A stretch of 64,000 nucleotides of DNA from Pelobacter sp. (GCA_030824515.1 JAVBXN010000013.1:1-64000); one strand, 5' to 3'; positions 32,501 to 42,857 are shown, numbered from the stretch's first letter. Translations and numbers: made by a program. The notes: generated from the letters alone by a model not told the origin.

Positions 32501-34219
32501 TCAACCCGCACAACATCCCAGATAATTTTTCCAGCCGCCGGATTGCGTAATCTCGCGAACAGACTCCACGGCAGCCGACTCCACCAGGAAACAGGTCACC
32601 TGATTGCCATCATCCAGTTCCACTTTCCCAAGCCCGAGAGGAAACGGTATTGCAGCCAGGAACTGCCCCAGTCCGGACGCCGGCAGTTCCCATATCTCCA
32701 GCGCTATCGCCGCGCCGCCGCTCGCGCTGCGCAACATGCCGGGCTTGGGCGGGATACTGTCAAGGGCAAAGAGCCGGTAGCAGGGAGCAGTGCAGGCCTC
32801 GCGGACGAATCGCCCCCCCAGCTCCAGCAGTTGGTGATTGAGCGGAAGACCGCGCAGATGGGCGCCGCAGACGGCCAGCTGGAGAGGTCGTTGATCCGAG
32901 GCGGCACTGAAGCGGTTGGCGATGGCCAACAGGTAGTCGTCACTAAATGCGGGCGCGGCCAGGGTGATGCCGAACGGTAGCCCCAGCGCAGTGAAACCGG
33001 CCGGGACAGCCAGGGCGGACAGGTCCAACAGGTTCATGAAGTTGGTATAGTAGCCTAGATTCGAGTTGAGGCGGATCGGATCGGCAGCCACCTCATCTAT
33101 CCGGTAGATGGTGCCGGCGGTGGGAGTCACCAGCAGGTCGATCTCCTCCCAGACCACCTCCGCCTCCCGCCGTAATGCCTGGAGCCGGTAGCTTGCCGAA
33201 AAGGCGTCCACTGCGGTCGCGTCGATTCCCCTGGCAATGATCTCACGGGTCACCGGATAGAAAGCCTCGGGACTGGTTTCGAGAAAATCCCGCAGCGCCG
33301 TGTAACGCTCGGCCACCCAGGGCCCTTCGTACAGAAGCCGGGCCGCTTCCAGGAACGGCCTGAAGTCGATCTCGCGCTTGCGCCCGCCCAATCGTTCCAG
33401 CCGGTCTACCGCCTGCCGGAACAGGTCGGCATACTGCGAATTCCCGAAAAACTCCAGATCGGCCGCAGCCGGAACGCCAAAGGTAAAGCCGTGTCCCCTG
33501 TAGCGTTGCGGCGCTGCCGGATGGCGTGAAAACGGGTCACTTTCGTCATATCCCTGCGCAATCTCCAAAACGCGGGCGCTGTCATCGGCATCCAGGGCAA
33601 AGATCGAGACACAATCGAGGCTGCGGCAGGCCGGAACCACCCCCGAAGTACTGAGCAGACCCTTGGTCGGTTTGACGCCGAACAGATTGCAGAAGGCGGC
33701 CGGTATCCGACCGGAACCGGCGGTGTCGGTGCCAAGAGCAAAGGATACCAGACCACCGGCCACGGCCACCGCCGATCCCGAGCTGGAACCGCCGGGGATA
33801 TGATCGTTGCTGTAAGGGTTGCGGGCTGTGCCGTGGGGAGTACGCACACCCACCAGGCCGGTGGCAAACTGGTCCAGGTTGGTCTTGCCGATCGGAATCG
33901 CGCCGGCATCCAGCAGCCGTTGCACCACAAACGCCGACTGTTCAGGAATATAGCTGTATTCCGGACAGGCCGCCGTGGTAGGCACACCGGCCAGGTCGAT
34001 GTTGTCCTTGATGGCAAAGGGGATACCGTAGAGCGGCAGTGTTTCCGGCGGCTGGCCGTTCAGCCGGTCGGCATGGGCGTACAGCTCTTCACGCGACAGC
34101 AGGTGTATCCAGACACCGCTGTCGCCATCCGCTTCGATGCGGTTCAGTATGCGGTCTATCAGCATGTGCGGCGTTAAGTCGCCACTACGGTACTGCTGCA
34201 ACAATGATCTGATCTGCAT
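32501..34219 (-). CDS. atzF: Allophanate hydrolase
   Basis: The 572-residue enzyme has an amidase-signature domain (about residues 1-440) with the Ser-Ser-Lys triad: Lys in PFAIKDNIDL, the cis-Ser in GGSSSGSAVAVA and the nucleophile Ser in GTDTAGSGRIPAA. The C-terminal ~130 residues form the domain found in AtzF/DUR1 that completes hydrolysis. It cleaves allophanate to ammonia and CO2. The gene follows the carboxylase by 16 nt with an AAGGAGA site and ends the operon. Confidence 0.93.
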   Translation of the reverse strand: MQIRSLLQQYRSGDLTPHMLIDRILNRIEADGDSGVWIHLLSREELYAHADRLNGQPPETLPLYGIPFAIKDNIDLAGVPTTAACPEYSYIPEQSAFVVQRLLDAGAIPIGKTNLDQFATGLVGVRTPHGTARNPYSNDHIPGGSSSGSAVAVAGGLVSFALGTDTAGSGRIPAAFCNLFGVKPTKGLLSTSGVVPACRSLDCVSIFALDADDSARVLEIAQGYDESDPFSRHPAAPQRYRGHGFTFGVPAAADLEFFGNSQYADLFRQAVDRLERLGGRKREIDFRPFLEAARLLYEGPWVAERYTALRDFLETSPEAFYPVTREIIARGIDATAVDAFSASYRLQALRREAEVVWEEIDLLVTPTAGTIYRIDEVAADPIRLNSNLGYYTNFMNLLDLSALAVPAGFTALGLPFGITLAAPAFSDDYLLAIANRFSAASDQRPLQLAVCGAHLRGLPLNHQLLELGGRFVREACTAPCYRLFALDSIPPKPGMLRSASGGAAIALEIWELPASGLGQFLAAIPFPLGLGKVELDDGNQVTCFLVESAAVESVREITQSGGWKNYLGCCAG

Positions 34220-34235
34220 AAAGTCTCCTTCTGCG

Positions 34236-37200
34236 TCAATCCGGCCTGATGCTGAGCAGAGTGCGCCCGCCGTTCAGATAGGCGTTCTCTCCACAAAACA
34301 GTTGTTCGACCACCCCGCTACAGGTGGCAAGCACGGCGCTCTCCATTTTCATGCTCTCCATGATCACCACGCAGTCACCCTCCCGCACCCGCTCTCCCGG
34401 CTGTACCACGATCTTCCAGACCACTCCCGAGACCGGCGAGGCCACCGCCTCGCAACCGGGCGCCAGTTCCCCCTCCTCGCTCACTTCACGACAGTCGGCG
34501 CTCTCGGAAACAAAGTGAGCCTGGCCGCTGGCCTCCCAGCGCTGCCTTTCCGCCTCGAAGGCCGCTGCCTGACGCTCCTTGGCCACCAGTATCTCCACCT
34601 CGTTTTCAGCCAGAAAAGTGTGATATTCCCGCAGGCCGAGACTGGTCTCCTCGATCTTCAACGAGAAGCTGCCGTTGATAAATTCGCGGCGCATGCGCAG
34701 CAACTCCTCGTGGGAGACCGGATAAAACCTGAGCTGGTCGAAGTGCCGTAGCAGCCACGGCTTGCCCGCTTCAAACTGGCCGGTCTGGCGGTAGCGGTTC
34801 CACATCTGCACCGTGCGGCCCACAAACTGGTAGCCACCCGGCCCCTCCATACCGTAGACACAGAGGTAGGCGCCACCGATGCCGACCGCGTTTTCCGGAG
34901 TCCAGGTGCGGGCCGGGTTGTATTTGGTGGTCACCAGCCGCTGCCGGGGGTCAAGCGGGGTCGCCACCGGCGCACCCAGGTAGACATCCCCCAAGCCCAT
35001 CACCAGATAACTGGCATTGAAGAGAATCTGCTGCACCTCTTCGATGCTCTCCAGGCCGTTGATACGACGGATGAACTCGATATTGCTCGGGCACCAGGGG
35101 GCATCGGGTCGCACCGACTGGGTGTACTTCTCGATGGCCAGGCGGGTGGAAGCGTCGTCCCAACTCAACGGCAGATGAACGATACGGCTCGGCACCACCA
35201 GGTCATCCAGGGGCGGAAGCTCTTCTTCCCCCTGTTCCAGCAACGCCAGCAGAGAACCGAGCGGCAACACCCGGCTGTCGTAATGGACCTGCAGCGAGCG
35301 TATGCCGGGGGTCAAGTCGAGAATACCCGCGGCCACACTCCCGCGCAGCCACTCCATCAGGGCGTGGGCTCGGAAGCGATAGTTGAGGTCGATGCATGGT
35401 TCTCCGTACTCGATCAGCAGATATTTGTCTCCGGAGCGGCGATAGACCACCCGTGGGCGCTCACCGGCAGCCGGCAGAGCGGCTATTATCGGCCTGGTGG
35501 CGGCTACTGCTTCCGGATCACTTACCAGGGTTTCCGTGCATGGCTGCAGGGTTTCCAGCATCCGTTCCTGTTGCTGCTCCAGCAGTTCAGCATCGGCCTG
35601 GGAGATGCGGAGGAAACGGACCCGGTCACCGGGGTGGAGCTGTCCCATCTTCCAGAGTTCGGCCTGCACGATGGTAACCGGGCAGACAAAGCCCCCCAGG
35701 CTGGGGCCGTCGGGGCCGAGGATGATCGGCATGTCGCCGGTAAAATCCACCGTGCCGATGGCATAGGCATTGTCATGGATATTGGAAGGGTGCAGTCCGG
35801 CCTCGCCCCCATCCTGGCGGGCCCAGTCCGGCTTGGGACCGATCAGGCGCACCCCGGTGCGGGCAGAGTTGTAATGAACCTCCCAATCTGTGGCAAAAAA
35901 GGTCGTTATATCCTGCTCGGTGAAGAAATCCGGTGCTCCGTGGGGACCGTAGAGAACGCCGATCTCCCAACAGCTGTCCAATACGGGGCGGATAAACTCC
36001 GGGAGCGCTAGCGCTTCGGCCTGATCCGGGGCGGGAATAAAATGCAGCACATCACCGGCCCTCAGGGCGCGTCCGCCATGGCCGCCGAACTCACCCAGGG
36101 TAAAGGTGGACTTGCTCCCCAGATATTCCGGCACATCGAAGCCGCCCCGGATGGTCAGGTAGCTGCGCTGACCAGCTCCATCGATAATCCCCATCTTCAG
36201 AAGGTCGCCGGCACACACCGGGATTACCTGCCAGAACGGCACTGCCGCACCGTTCAGAGTCGCCTTCATGGTCGCGCCGGTCAGACAGATTGCTGCGTCG
36301 GCGTTGAACTGCAGGGTCGGGCCGGTGATAGTCAACTCAAGGCCGGCGGCGTCCACGGCGTTACCAAGCAGGCGGTTCCCCAGGCGGAAGCTCAAGTGGT
36401 CCATCGGTCCGGAAGGCGGCACCCCCACCTCCCAGTAGCCGACCCGGCCGGGGTAGTCCTGGATCGTGCTGCTGGTGCCGGGAACCAGAACATCGATAGT
36501 CGGCGCCTGGTAAAGGAGCGTTTCCAGCATCCTGGTATAGACATTGCCGCTCGAAAAACGCTCATCAGCAAAGATCATCCGCAAATAGGGGAGATTGGTC
36601 TCAATCCCGGCCAGGCGGCACCGGGCCAGGGCCACGGACATTTTTTCCAGCACCTCGATCCGGTCTTTTCCACTGACAATCAGCTTGGCCAACAGCGGAT
36701 CATAATAAGCTGTGACTGTTGTCCCCCGCTCCACCCAGCCATCGCAGCGGGCCTCGGGCGGAAAGAAGACATCGGTCAGGATTCCGGAACAGGGCTGAAA
36801 GTTCTTGCCCGGATCTTCGGCATAGATGCGCACCTGCATGGCGCAACCGACCGGCTGCAACGCACACTCGGCCAGCGGCGGCAATTCGCCGCAGGCCTGG
36901 CGGATCATCCACTCCACCAGGTCGATGCCATGCACCTCCTCGGTCACGGTATGCTCCACCTGCAGGCGGGTATTGACCTCCAGAAAGTAAAACTCGCCGA
37001 TATCGGCATCGAGTACAAACTCCACGGTTCCGGCTGATTCGTAGCGAGCGGTCTCGGCCAGTCGCTGCGCAGCATGGCACAATTCGACTCTCTGTGACGG
37101 TGACAGGCCGGGAGCCGGGGTCTCCTCGATCACCTTCTGGTTGCGGCGCTGCACCGAGCAGTCACGTGTTCCCATGGTAATGGCATTCCCCTGGCCGTCA

Positions 37201-37841
37201 CCGAAGACCTGTACCTCCACATGCCGGGCACGGGTCACGTATTTTTCCAGAAACAGGCCGCATTCCTTGAAGTTGTTGCGGGCCAGCCGTTCAATACCGG
37301 CAAAGGAGGTCAACAGCTCCTCCTCGTCACGGCAGAGGGCCATGCCGATACCGCCACCGCCGGCGGTGCTTTTCAGCATCACCGGGTAGCCGATCCGTGC
37401 AGCCTGGATCACCGCCTGCCGTTCATCCCCCAGAATGCCGCTGCCGGGCAGAAGCGGCACACCACTCCGTTCCGCCAGTTCTCGGGCCCGGTGTTTGAGT
37501 CCGAAGGCGCGCATGCTCTCTGGCGAAGGACCGATGAAAGTGATCCCGCTGACGGCGCACTGCTCGGCAAATTCGGGATTTTCGCTCAGAAAGCCGTAGC
37601 CGGGGTGGATGGCCTGGGCGCCGCAGTCGCGGGCGATGCCGATGATCCTGGCTATATTGAGATAACTCGCCGCCGGCGCCGGTTCACCGATGCAGTAGGC
37701 TTCGTCAGCCTCAATCGCGTGTCGGGCATCGGCATCGGCCTCGGAGTAGACTGCCACCGATCTAATGCCCAACCTGCGCAGGGTCCTGATAATGCGGCAA
37801 GCAATTTCACCGCGATTGGCAATGAGCACTTTATCAAACAT
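34236..37841 (-). CDS. Urea/guanidine carboxylase (biotin-dependent)
   Basis: The 1201-residue enzyme has an N-terminal biotin carboxylase/ATP-grasp domain (residues 1-445; NRGEIACRIIRTLRRLGI, KSTAGGGGIGM, EVNTRLQVEHTVTEE), a carboxyltransferase built from KipA- and KipI-like halves (about 465-1040; GTSSTIQDYPGRVGYWEVG), and a biotinyl domain at the C-terminus with the target Lys in MESMKMES (Lys1165). It carboxylates urea to allophanate, or guanidine to carboxyguanidine. The two adjacent DUF1989 genes favour guanidine, since that pair acts as carboxyguanidine deiminase in characterised systems. Confidence 0.92.
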   Translation of the reverse strand: MFDKVLIANRGEIACRIIRTLRRLGIRSVAVYSEADADARHAIEADEAYCIGEPAPAASYLNIARIIGIARDCGAQAIHPGYGFLSENPEFAEQCAVSGITFIGPSPESMRAFGLKHRARELAERSGVPLLPGSGILGDERQAVIQAARIGYPVMLKSTAGGGGIGMALCRDEEELLTSFAGIERLARNNFKECGLFLEKYVTRARHVEVQVFGDGQGNAITMGTRDCSVQRRNQKVIEETPAPGLSPSQRVELCHAAQRLAETARYESAGTVEFVLDADIGEFYFLEVNTRLQVEHTVTEEVHGIDLVEWMIRQACGELPPLAECALQPVGCAMQVRIYAEDPGKNFQPCSGILTDVFFPPEARCDGWVERGTTVTAYYDPLLAKLIVSGKDRIEVLEKMSVALARCRLAGIETNLPYLRMIFADERFSSGNVYTRMLETLLYQAPTIDVLVPGTSSTIQDYPGRVGYWEVGVPPSGPMDHLSFRLGNRLLGNAVDAAGLELTITGPTLQFNADAAICLTGATMKATLNGAAVPFWQVIPVCAGDLLKMGIIDGAGQRSYLTIRGGFDVPEYLGSKSTFTLGEFGGHGGRALRAGDVLHFIPAPDQAEALALPEFIRPVLDSCWEIGVLYGPHGAPDFFTEQDITTFFATDWEVHYNSARTGVRLIGPKPDWARQDGGEAGLHPSNIHDNAYAIGTVDFTGDMPIILGPDGPSLGGFVCPVTIVQAELWKMGQLHPGDRVRFLRISQADAELLEQQQERMLETLQPCTETLVSDPEAVAATRPIIAALPAAGERPRVVYRRSGDKYLLIEYGEPCIDLNYRFRAHALMEWLRGSVAAGILDLTPGIRSLQVHYDSRVLPLGSLLALLEQGEEELPPLDDLVVPSRIVHLPLSWDDASTRLAIEKYTQSVRPDAPWCPSNIEFIRRINGLESIEEVQQILFNASYLVMGLGDVYLGAPVATPLDPRQRLVTTKYNPARTWTPENAVGIGGAYLCVYGMEGPGGYQFVGRTVQMWNRYRQTGQFEAGKPWLLRHFDQLRFYPVSHEELLRMRREFINGSFSLKIEETSLGLREYHTFLAENEVEILVAKERQAAAFEAERQRWEASGQAHFVSESADCREVSEEGELAPGCEAVASPVSGVVWKIVVQPGERVREGDCVVIMESMKMESAVLATCSGVVEQLFCGENAYLNGGRTLLSIRPD

Positions 37842-37855
37842 GGCACTTCCTCTGG

Positions 37856-38503
37856 TCAGTCCCAGATCAGCAGGCTGACCGGGGTAGGATTGTAGGCGTT
37901 ACAGGGGTTGTTTAACTGTGGGCAGTTCGAGATCAGGCAGATCACATCCATTTCGGCCCGCATCTCCACATACTTGCCCGGCTCGGAGATGCCGTCGGCA
38001 AAGGCCAGCGTTCCTTCCGGCGAGATCGGTACATTCATGAAGAAGTTGATATTGCTGGTTATCTCCCTCTTGTCCATTCCCTCGCCCCACTGGAGCAGCC
38101 CCTGCATGAAGATGTCGCGACAGTTGTGCATGTAGCGTTTCTCCAGCGGATAGCGGACCGAGTTGCTTTCGGCTGAGCAGCCACCGCCGATGGTATCATG
38201 GCGTCCGCAGGTATCAGCGGTAATGACCAGCATGGTGTTGCCATCGGACGACAGCAACCGGGAGCCGGTGGTCAGGTAAACGTTGCCCTGCTCGCGGATT
38301 GTGTCCATGGCGCTGTAGCGTTCGCTGTAGTCATGGGCATTATAGAAAAGGGTGTCCACCGCCTGGTTTCCTTCCAGGTCAACGATCCGGAAGGTCTGTC
38401 CCTTTTTGATCAGCTTTATCCAGGGTTCCCCTGCCGGAAGCACCGTCCGGTAGAGTGCTGCGGCGGGTTCAAGCGGGCTTTCCTGTAGTGTTGCAATAGT
38501 CAT
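37856..38503 (-). CDS. DUF1989 protein UAAP1, probable carboxyguanidine deiminase subunit
   Basis: The 215-residue protein belongs to the urea-amidolyase-associated family: [42 protein letters not shown] and [16 protein letters not shown] with potential metal ligands (Cys, His), then [14 protein letters not shown]. In studied Pseudomonas this family pair (CgdA/CgdB) converts carboxyguanidine to allophanate plus ammonia. It lies 15 nt before the carboxylase gene. An AAAGGAA site precedes the ATG. Confidence 0.87.
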   Translation of the reverse strand: MTIATLQESPLEPAAALYRTVLPAGEPWIKLIKKGQTFRIVDLEGNQAVDTLFYNAHDYSERYSAMDTIREQGNVYLTTGSRLLSSDGNTMLVITADTCGRHDTIGGGCSAESNSVRYPLEKRYMHNCRDIFMQGLLQWGEGMDKREITSNINFFMNVPISPEGTLAFADGISEPGKYVEMRAEMDVICLISNCPQLNNPCNAYNPTPVSLLIWD

Positions 38504-38526
38504 GGTTCGTTCCTTTCAGGCATCGT

Positions 38527-39249
38527 TCAGAGATGGTAACGGGCGGTATTGATGAAACCTCGCTCGTTTTGCGGGCAGAAACAGCGGCAGTTGTTATCCT
38601 CCGGTGCGATACCGGAATCCCAGACCGTCAGCCTGACCGGGCCGGGTGCATACTCCGGACGCGGGTCCATCGGGTGGGGACAACTGCAGAGCACCACCAG
38701 GGTATCCATCTCGGCCTGAATATCCACATAGCTGCCGGCAACGGAGTTAGCACCGGCGAAGGACAGGTTTCCATCGTCATCCACGGCGATCCTGGTAAAA
38801 AAATTGACCGTTGCGGTCAGATCCCGCTTCCCCATGCCATACTTGGACAGTTCCAGCAACAGTGAGTCATGGCCATTACGATAGTAGCCGTTGCGGGCTT
38901 CCTGATAACCACGTTCGCCGTAGTTACGCCGGTTGGTGGCGGCATTGGATACACCGCTGATGGTGTCGTGCCAGCCGCAGCTTTCGTCGATCACAGAAAC
39001 CAGCACGCGCCCCATGTCCGAATAGCAGACGTTGCCCTTGCCGATGCGGGAGATGAACTGGGCCTTGAGCGTATCCGGCATGTTGTAGCGTTCCTGGCTG
39101 TTATGGGCATTGTAGAACAACGCCGACACATTGGCTCCACCATCCAGATCGGTCAGACGTAGCGCCGTTCCGCGCTTGAGGACATGTGAGCAGTTCCAGC
39201 CGCCCGGAAGAAGCTCTACAAAGCGTATCAGGCTAGGTTCAAACTTCAT
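38527..39249 (-). CDS. DUF1989 protein UAAP2, probable carboxyguanidine deiminase subunit
   Basis: The 240-residue paralogue of the next gene has LRLTDLDGGANVSALFYNAH, SCGWHDTISGVSNAATN, TATVNFFTRIAVDDDG and VVLCSCPHPMDP. The shared residues suggest a heteromer with UAAP1. Its start overlaps the end of the NikR-like regulator gene by 4 nt (ATGA), so regulator and enzyme are translationally coupled. Together with the carboxylase and allophanate hydrolase it completes guanidine degradation to ammonia and CO2. Confidence 0.87.
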   Translation of the reverse strand: MKFEPSLIRFVELLPGGWNCSHVLKRGTALRLTDLDGGANVSALFYNAHNSQERYNMPDTLKAQFISRIGKGNVCYSDMGRVLVSVIDESCGWHDTISGVSNAATNRRNYGERGYQEARNGYYRNGHDSLLLELSKYGMGKRDLTATVNFFTRIAVDDDGNLSFAGANSVAGSYVDIQAEMDTLVVLCSCPHPMDPRPEYAPGPVRLTVWDSGIAPEDNNCRCFCPQNERGFINTARYHL

Positions 39250-39722
39250 GGCGTTATCTCCTGTTTCTGTTTTTTTCTGGCATGGAGCGGCGGCAGGGTT
39301 GCGCCGGTCAGGGTCAGCTTGCCGGTTTCCACCCCCTTGCAGGCCACCAGCTCCCGCTCCATTTCCCGCAAGCGGTAGACCGGACCCTGCACGATAAAAA
39401 CCTCCATGCGGTAATTATTTTCCAGCATCACGTTCAGGGAGCTGACCACCTCCTTGAGGTAAACCCGCTGAATCTCCGCCAGCCTCTGCTGGATCTGGTT
39501 GCGCGATTCGTCATAAAAAATGGTGATACTCCCGGCCATCACCTCGCGCTGATTGACCTTTTCCCGGCGCGAGATCAGAGCATCCCGCAGCATCTCGGCC
39601 ACCGCGTTGCTGCGATTCTGGAAACTGCTGCTGGCCGTGGCCCGGTCCAGTTCTTCCGCCAGACCTTCCGGCAGCGCGATGCAGATTCGTTTCACTCCCT
39701 GGTTTGCCTTCATGCTGTTCAT
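39246..39722 (-). CDS. NikR-like ribbon-helix-helix regulator lacking nickel ligands
   Basis: The 158-residue protein has an RHH DNA-binding domain (about residues 10-55: VKRICIALPEGLAEELD...NRSNAVAEMLRDAL) and a NikR/ACT-like C-terminal domain (60-145). The strand that binds nickel in NikR (LHVHxxHDxCLE) reads LNVMLENNYRME, and the preceding His-rich turn reads QRVYLKE; all four usual His/Cys ligands are gone. It likely senses another ligand, perhaps linked to guanidine or urea. Start follows AAAGGAAAGG. Palindromes in its own promoter and in that of the transporter operon share an 11-mer. Confidence 0.8.
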   Translation of the reverse strand: MNSMKANQGVKRICIALPEGLAEELDRATASSSFQNRSNAVAEMLRDALISRREKVNQREVMAGSITIFYDESRNQIQQRLAEIQRVYLKEVVSSLNVMLENNYRMEVFIVQGPVYRLREMERELVACKGVETGKLTLTGATLPPLHARKKQKQEITP

Positions 39723-39733
39723 ACCTTTCCTTT

Positions 39734-39763
39734 AGTATTACTATTGGCAATAATCGTAATACT
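39734..39763. promoter_or_regulatory. NikR-style operator in front of the NikR-like gene
   Basis: AGTATTAC (39734-39741) and GTAATACT (39756-39763) are perfect arms around 14 bp. Read as GTATTA-N16-TAATAC this has exactly the half-site spacing of the E. coli nik operator. It fills the 63-bp gap between the ABC operon and the regulator, implying autoregulation of the carboxylase operon. ATCGTAATACT (39753-39763) also occurs in the transporter palindrome. Confidence 0.75.
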
Positions 39764-39785
39764 GCATCGCAAAAAAATAGTTACA

Positions 39786-40697
39786 TCAATAGACGTCGTC
39801 GCCGATCTGGGTCATCCTGATGATCGGGAGCATCTCCTCGGTTTCACGAGGCGGATGGATCAGCTCCTCAAGCCGCTTTTTGGTTGCCAGGAACTCCAGG
39901 GAAAGAAACTGTTCCGGCGAGCGGGGATGCTCCACCGGCACCTCGATGATTTCCTGAACCTCGCCCGGATTGGCCTTAAGCACCACGATCCGGTCCGACA
40001 AATAGATCGCCTCGTCCAGATCATGGGTAATGAAGAGGATCGTCACATCCACGTTCTTCCAGATCTGGAGCAGATAGGATTGCATCTTGGCCCTGGTCTG
40101 GGCGTCAAGGGCGCCGAAGGGTTCGTCCATCAGCAGGATTCTGGGCCGGTTGGCCAGGGCCCTGGCAATAGCCACCCGCTGTTTCATTCCTCCGGATAAC
40201 TCATGGGGATAGGAGTCGGCAAAATTCGTCAATCCGACCATCTCGATCCAATCACGGGCTTCCTGCTCCGTGGTGTTTCCGGTAATCCCCCTGGAATTTC
40301 CGGACACCTCCAGGCCGAACATGACGTTTTTAAGCACGGTCAACCAGGGGAAGAGAGTGTACCCCTGAAAAACCATCCCACGCTCCGGTCCTGGTCCGCT
40401 CACTTCACGGCCGTCAAGCAGGATTTCTCCCGAACTGTTTTCCTCCAGCCCGGCCAGGATACGGATCAGCGTCGATTTGCCGCAGCCTGACGGACCAATG
40501 ATGCTGATGAATTCGCGGCGACGAACCTCGAATGAAACATCCTTCAGCGCCTGCACCGCACCCTTGACGCTGTCAAAAGTCTTGCCGAGCCTGTTGACCT
40601 GAAGCACCACCGGGCGCTCGGTGATTTTCCGGAAGCGAGCCCGGACTTCAAGGCTCTGTTCCCGATAGCTGGGTAGAAAGACATCATGGCTGGTCAT
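39786..40697 (-). CDS. ABC transporter ATP-binding protein (nitrate/taurine type)
   Basis: The 303-residue ATPase has Walker [10 protein letters not shown], the Q-loop [11 protein letters not shown], signature [16 protein letters not shown] and Walker [13 protein letters not shown], the layout of SsuB/TauB/NrtD. An extra ~30-residue N-terminal arm and a C-terminal tail exceed the usual 260. It energises uptake of the substrate handled by the carboxylase system. Its start overlaps the permease stop by 4 nt. Confidence 0.93.
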   Translation of the reverse strand: MTSHDVFLPSYREQSLEVRARFRKITERPVVLQVNRLGKTFDSVKGAVQALKDVSFEVRRREFISIIGPSGCGKSTLIRILAGLEENSSGEILLDGREVSGPGPERGMVFQGYTLFPWLTVLKNVMFGLEVSGNSRGITGNTTEQEARDWIEMVGLTNFADSYPHELSGGMKQRVAIARALANRPRILLMDEPFGALDAQTRAKMQSYLLQIWKNVDVTILFITHDLDEAIYLSDRIVVLKANPGEVQEIIEVPVEHPRSPEQFLSLEFLATKKRLEELIHPPRETEEMLPIIRMTQIGDDVY

Positions 40698-41728
40698 GGC
40701 GTCTCCTGCGAAAAGCCTGGCTTGACTTTGGATGAGGATGCATACGCGGCGCTCAGTCGTGACAGCACGCTCTTTTTCCTGCTTTTCCAGGTAAACAGTT
40801 GCGACCCGATCCAGGCCAGCACCAGGTCTGTCGTCAAACCGATGATGCCGATCATGATGATAGCGGCATAAACATTGTCATAAATGCGGTATTTGGCCTG
40901 CTGATTGATGAACCAGGTTATGCCGGTGCTGTTGCCGACCACTTCGGCCACGATCAGGTAGGTCCAGGCCCAGCCCAGCAGGATACGCATATCCCGGTAG
41001 ACATCAGGAAGGATGCCGGGAATCACCACCCGCGAAAACAGTTTGATACCCCTGGCACCCAAGGTCTGGGCAGCCTCCAGCAGGGCCGGGTCCAGGCGTT
41101 GGGTGGTGTTGGCGATCATCAGCACCTGCTGAAAAAAAGTGCCGATGACGATGATCGCCACCTTTGGCCCGTCGTAGATGCCGAGCACCGCCACTGCCAG
41201 CGCTGCGAAGGCCGGCGCCGGAAGATAACGGAAGAACTCCACGAACGGTTCGGTCAGATAGGAGAAAAGCCGATAGGTGCCGCACAGGATGCCCAGCGGC
41301 ACGGCAACCGCCGAGGATATCAGGAACCCCCAGATAATCACCGTGATACTGTGCCAGAGGCTCTGATGCAACCATGGTTCGTCCGGAAGCCGCGGCGGCG
41401 TGACAAAGGCCTTGTAAAAGCTGGCCGCAACCTCGTGGGGCGCCGGCAGGTAGACCGGGTTGGCAGGCGCCCCAATTGCCGGCCGTCGATGCTGTTCGAG
41501 CGCCTTTGCATTTTCCCGGTGGAACGCTTCCTTCAAAATCATTGCATCGACTTTGAAATGGGCAATCTCTCCGGGATCGGATACTTTCACCATCGGGTGC
41601 CATACCACCGGGCAATAACTGATGATGGCCCAGATCACCAACGGAATGATGAAGGAGAATAACTGGAAAACTCTCCGTCTTTTCGGGTCCAGCTCTTTCC
41701 AGATGATGAAGTATCGCGCGCGTGCCAT
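40694..41728 (-). CDS. ABC transporter permease (nitrate/taurine type)
   Basis: The 344-residue protein has six to seven membrane segments and the cytoplasmic coupling loop [30 protein letters not shown] (about residues 222-251). A large loop after the first helix (residues 45-105) is longer than in SsuC/TauC and typical of urea/guanidine carboxylase-linked transporters. Encoded between the binding protein and ATPase genes, with an ATGA overlap to the latter. Confidence 0.92.
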   Translation of the reverse strand: MARARYFIIWKELDPKRRRVFQLFSFIIPLVIWAIISYCPVVWHPMVKVSDPGEIAHFKVDAMILKEAFHRENAKALEQHRRPAIGAPANPVYLPAPHEVAASFYKAFVTPPRLPDEPWLHQSLWHSITVIIWGFLISSAVAVPLGILCGTYRLFSYLTEPFVEFFRYLPAPAFAALAVAVLGIYDGPKVAIIVIGTFFQQVLMIANTTQRLDPALLEAAQTLGARGIKLFSRVVIPGILPDVYRDMRILLGWAWTYLIVAEVVGNSTGITWFINQQAKYRIYDNVYAAIIMIGIIGLTTDLVLAWIGSQLFTWKSRKKSVLSRLSAAYASSSKVKPGFSQETP

Positions 41729-41747
41729 GGCTCGTCCTTATCCTCGT

Positions 41748-42773
41748 CTACTTCAGGTTTACGACAAATGAAGCGTCGATGTAGTCATCCGGGTTCTGTG
41801 GTTTGTCGTATACCTTGTTCGCAACGTTGAAGTCATCGGCGTTCTTGCTGGATCCGAACAGGGACTTCAGGCTGTCACCCTTCTTGAAAACCTCCTGCCC
41901 TTCTGCCAGGGAGAGGAAACGGGTCCCTTTCATATAGGTGGCATACTCGGCGGCTGGCACATTAACGCGGGCCGACATGATATTCAGGATTTCCTTCTCA
42001 TTGGCCGGGTTCTTCATATATTCGATGATCCGGTACCAGACTTTGACCACCTTCTGCCAATCCTCCTTGCGGTCGGCCAGGCTCTGCGGATCGACCACCA
42101 GGGCATCATAAATCAGGCCGGGAGCATCGGCACTGGTGTAGATGGCCTTGGCGCCATTCAGCGCCTTCAGGGACTGGCCTGAGTTGGGCTGCCAGGCGGC
42201 GATGGCGTCCACGTCACCCGACGCCAGCGTTTGCGCGGTCTGGTGGGTCGGTGTATTGATCAGCTTGACATCCTCCGGCTTCATGCCGTTCTGTTTGAGG
42301 GCATTGTTCAACATCAGGTGTTCCAGCAGGCCGACTTCCAGAGCCACTTTCTTACCCTTCAGATCCTTTACGGATTTGATGCCGGGGCGGGCCACGATCA
42401 TGTCGTTGCCGTTACTGTAGTCATTGATCAGGATCATGGTCCCTTTTTTGCCCTTGGCGCCGTTCACCAGCGTATCGCCGTTGGACATGGCCACCGCATC
42501 TACCTTACCGGCCACAAAGGCATCCATGGAAGGGGCATATTCGAACCACTGGAACTGCACATCAACGCCGGCTTCCTTGAAAAACCCTTTCTGGATTCCG
42601 ATTTCCCAGGCAACCCAACCGGGCCAGTCGCTATAGGCAATCTTCAACGGACCCTTGGCCTGGGCCGCGGGCTTTGCCGGGGCCTCTTCCTTGCTTCCAG
42701 GCTTGCAGGCCGAAAGCGCCATCACGGATACTGCAATCGCCACCACCACACATAACAACCGCTTGACTCTCAT
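41748..42773 (-). CDS. ABC transporter substrate-binding lipoprotein (urea/guanidine-linked)
   Basis: The 341-residue protein has a lipoprotein signal (ALSAC lipobox, about residues 19-23), a Lys/Pro/Ala linker and an NMT1/SsuA-type binding fold ([28 protein letters not shown] at the N-domain; [12 protein letters not shown]). It is the first gene of the three-gene transporter operon feeding the carboxylase pathway. A ready site, AAAGGAGG, precedes the ATG. Its leader contains a palindrome and a terminator-like hairpin. Confidence 0.9.
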   Translation of the reverse strand: MRVKRLLCVVVAIAVSVMALSACKPGSKEEAPAKPAAQAKGPLKIAYSDWPGWVAWEIGIQKGFFKEAGVDVQFQWFEYAPSMDAFVAGKVDAVAMSNGDTLVNGAKGKKGTMILINDYSNGNDMIVARPGIKSVKDLKGKKVALEVGLLEHLMLNNALKQNGMKPEDVKLINTPTHQTAQTLASGDVDAIAAWQPNSGQSLKALNGAKAIYTSADAPGLIYDALVVDPQSLADRKEDWQKVVKVWYRIIEYMKNPANEKEILNIMSARVNVPAAEYATYMKGTRFLSLAEGQEVFKKGDSLKSLFGSSKNADDFNVANKVYDKPQNPDDYIDASFVVNLK

Positions 42774-42821
42774 TGCTACCTCCTTTGTTCAGATGATTTG
42801 ATCAGCAGGATGGCCGGCGAC

Positions 42822-42857
42822 AAAAAAAAATGGCGACGGCTTGCGCCGGTCGCCATT
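42822..42857 (-). terminator. Intrinsic terminator in the leader of the transporter operon (attenuator candidate)
   Basis: On the minus strand a stem of about 12 bp (arms 42857-42845 and 42840-42829, one bulged C, GCAA loop) is followed by nine U (42830-42822). It lies only ~50 nt before the binding-protein start, leaving no room for a promoter after it, so transcription of the operon must pass through it. Confidence 0.75.
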
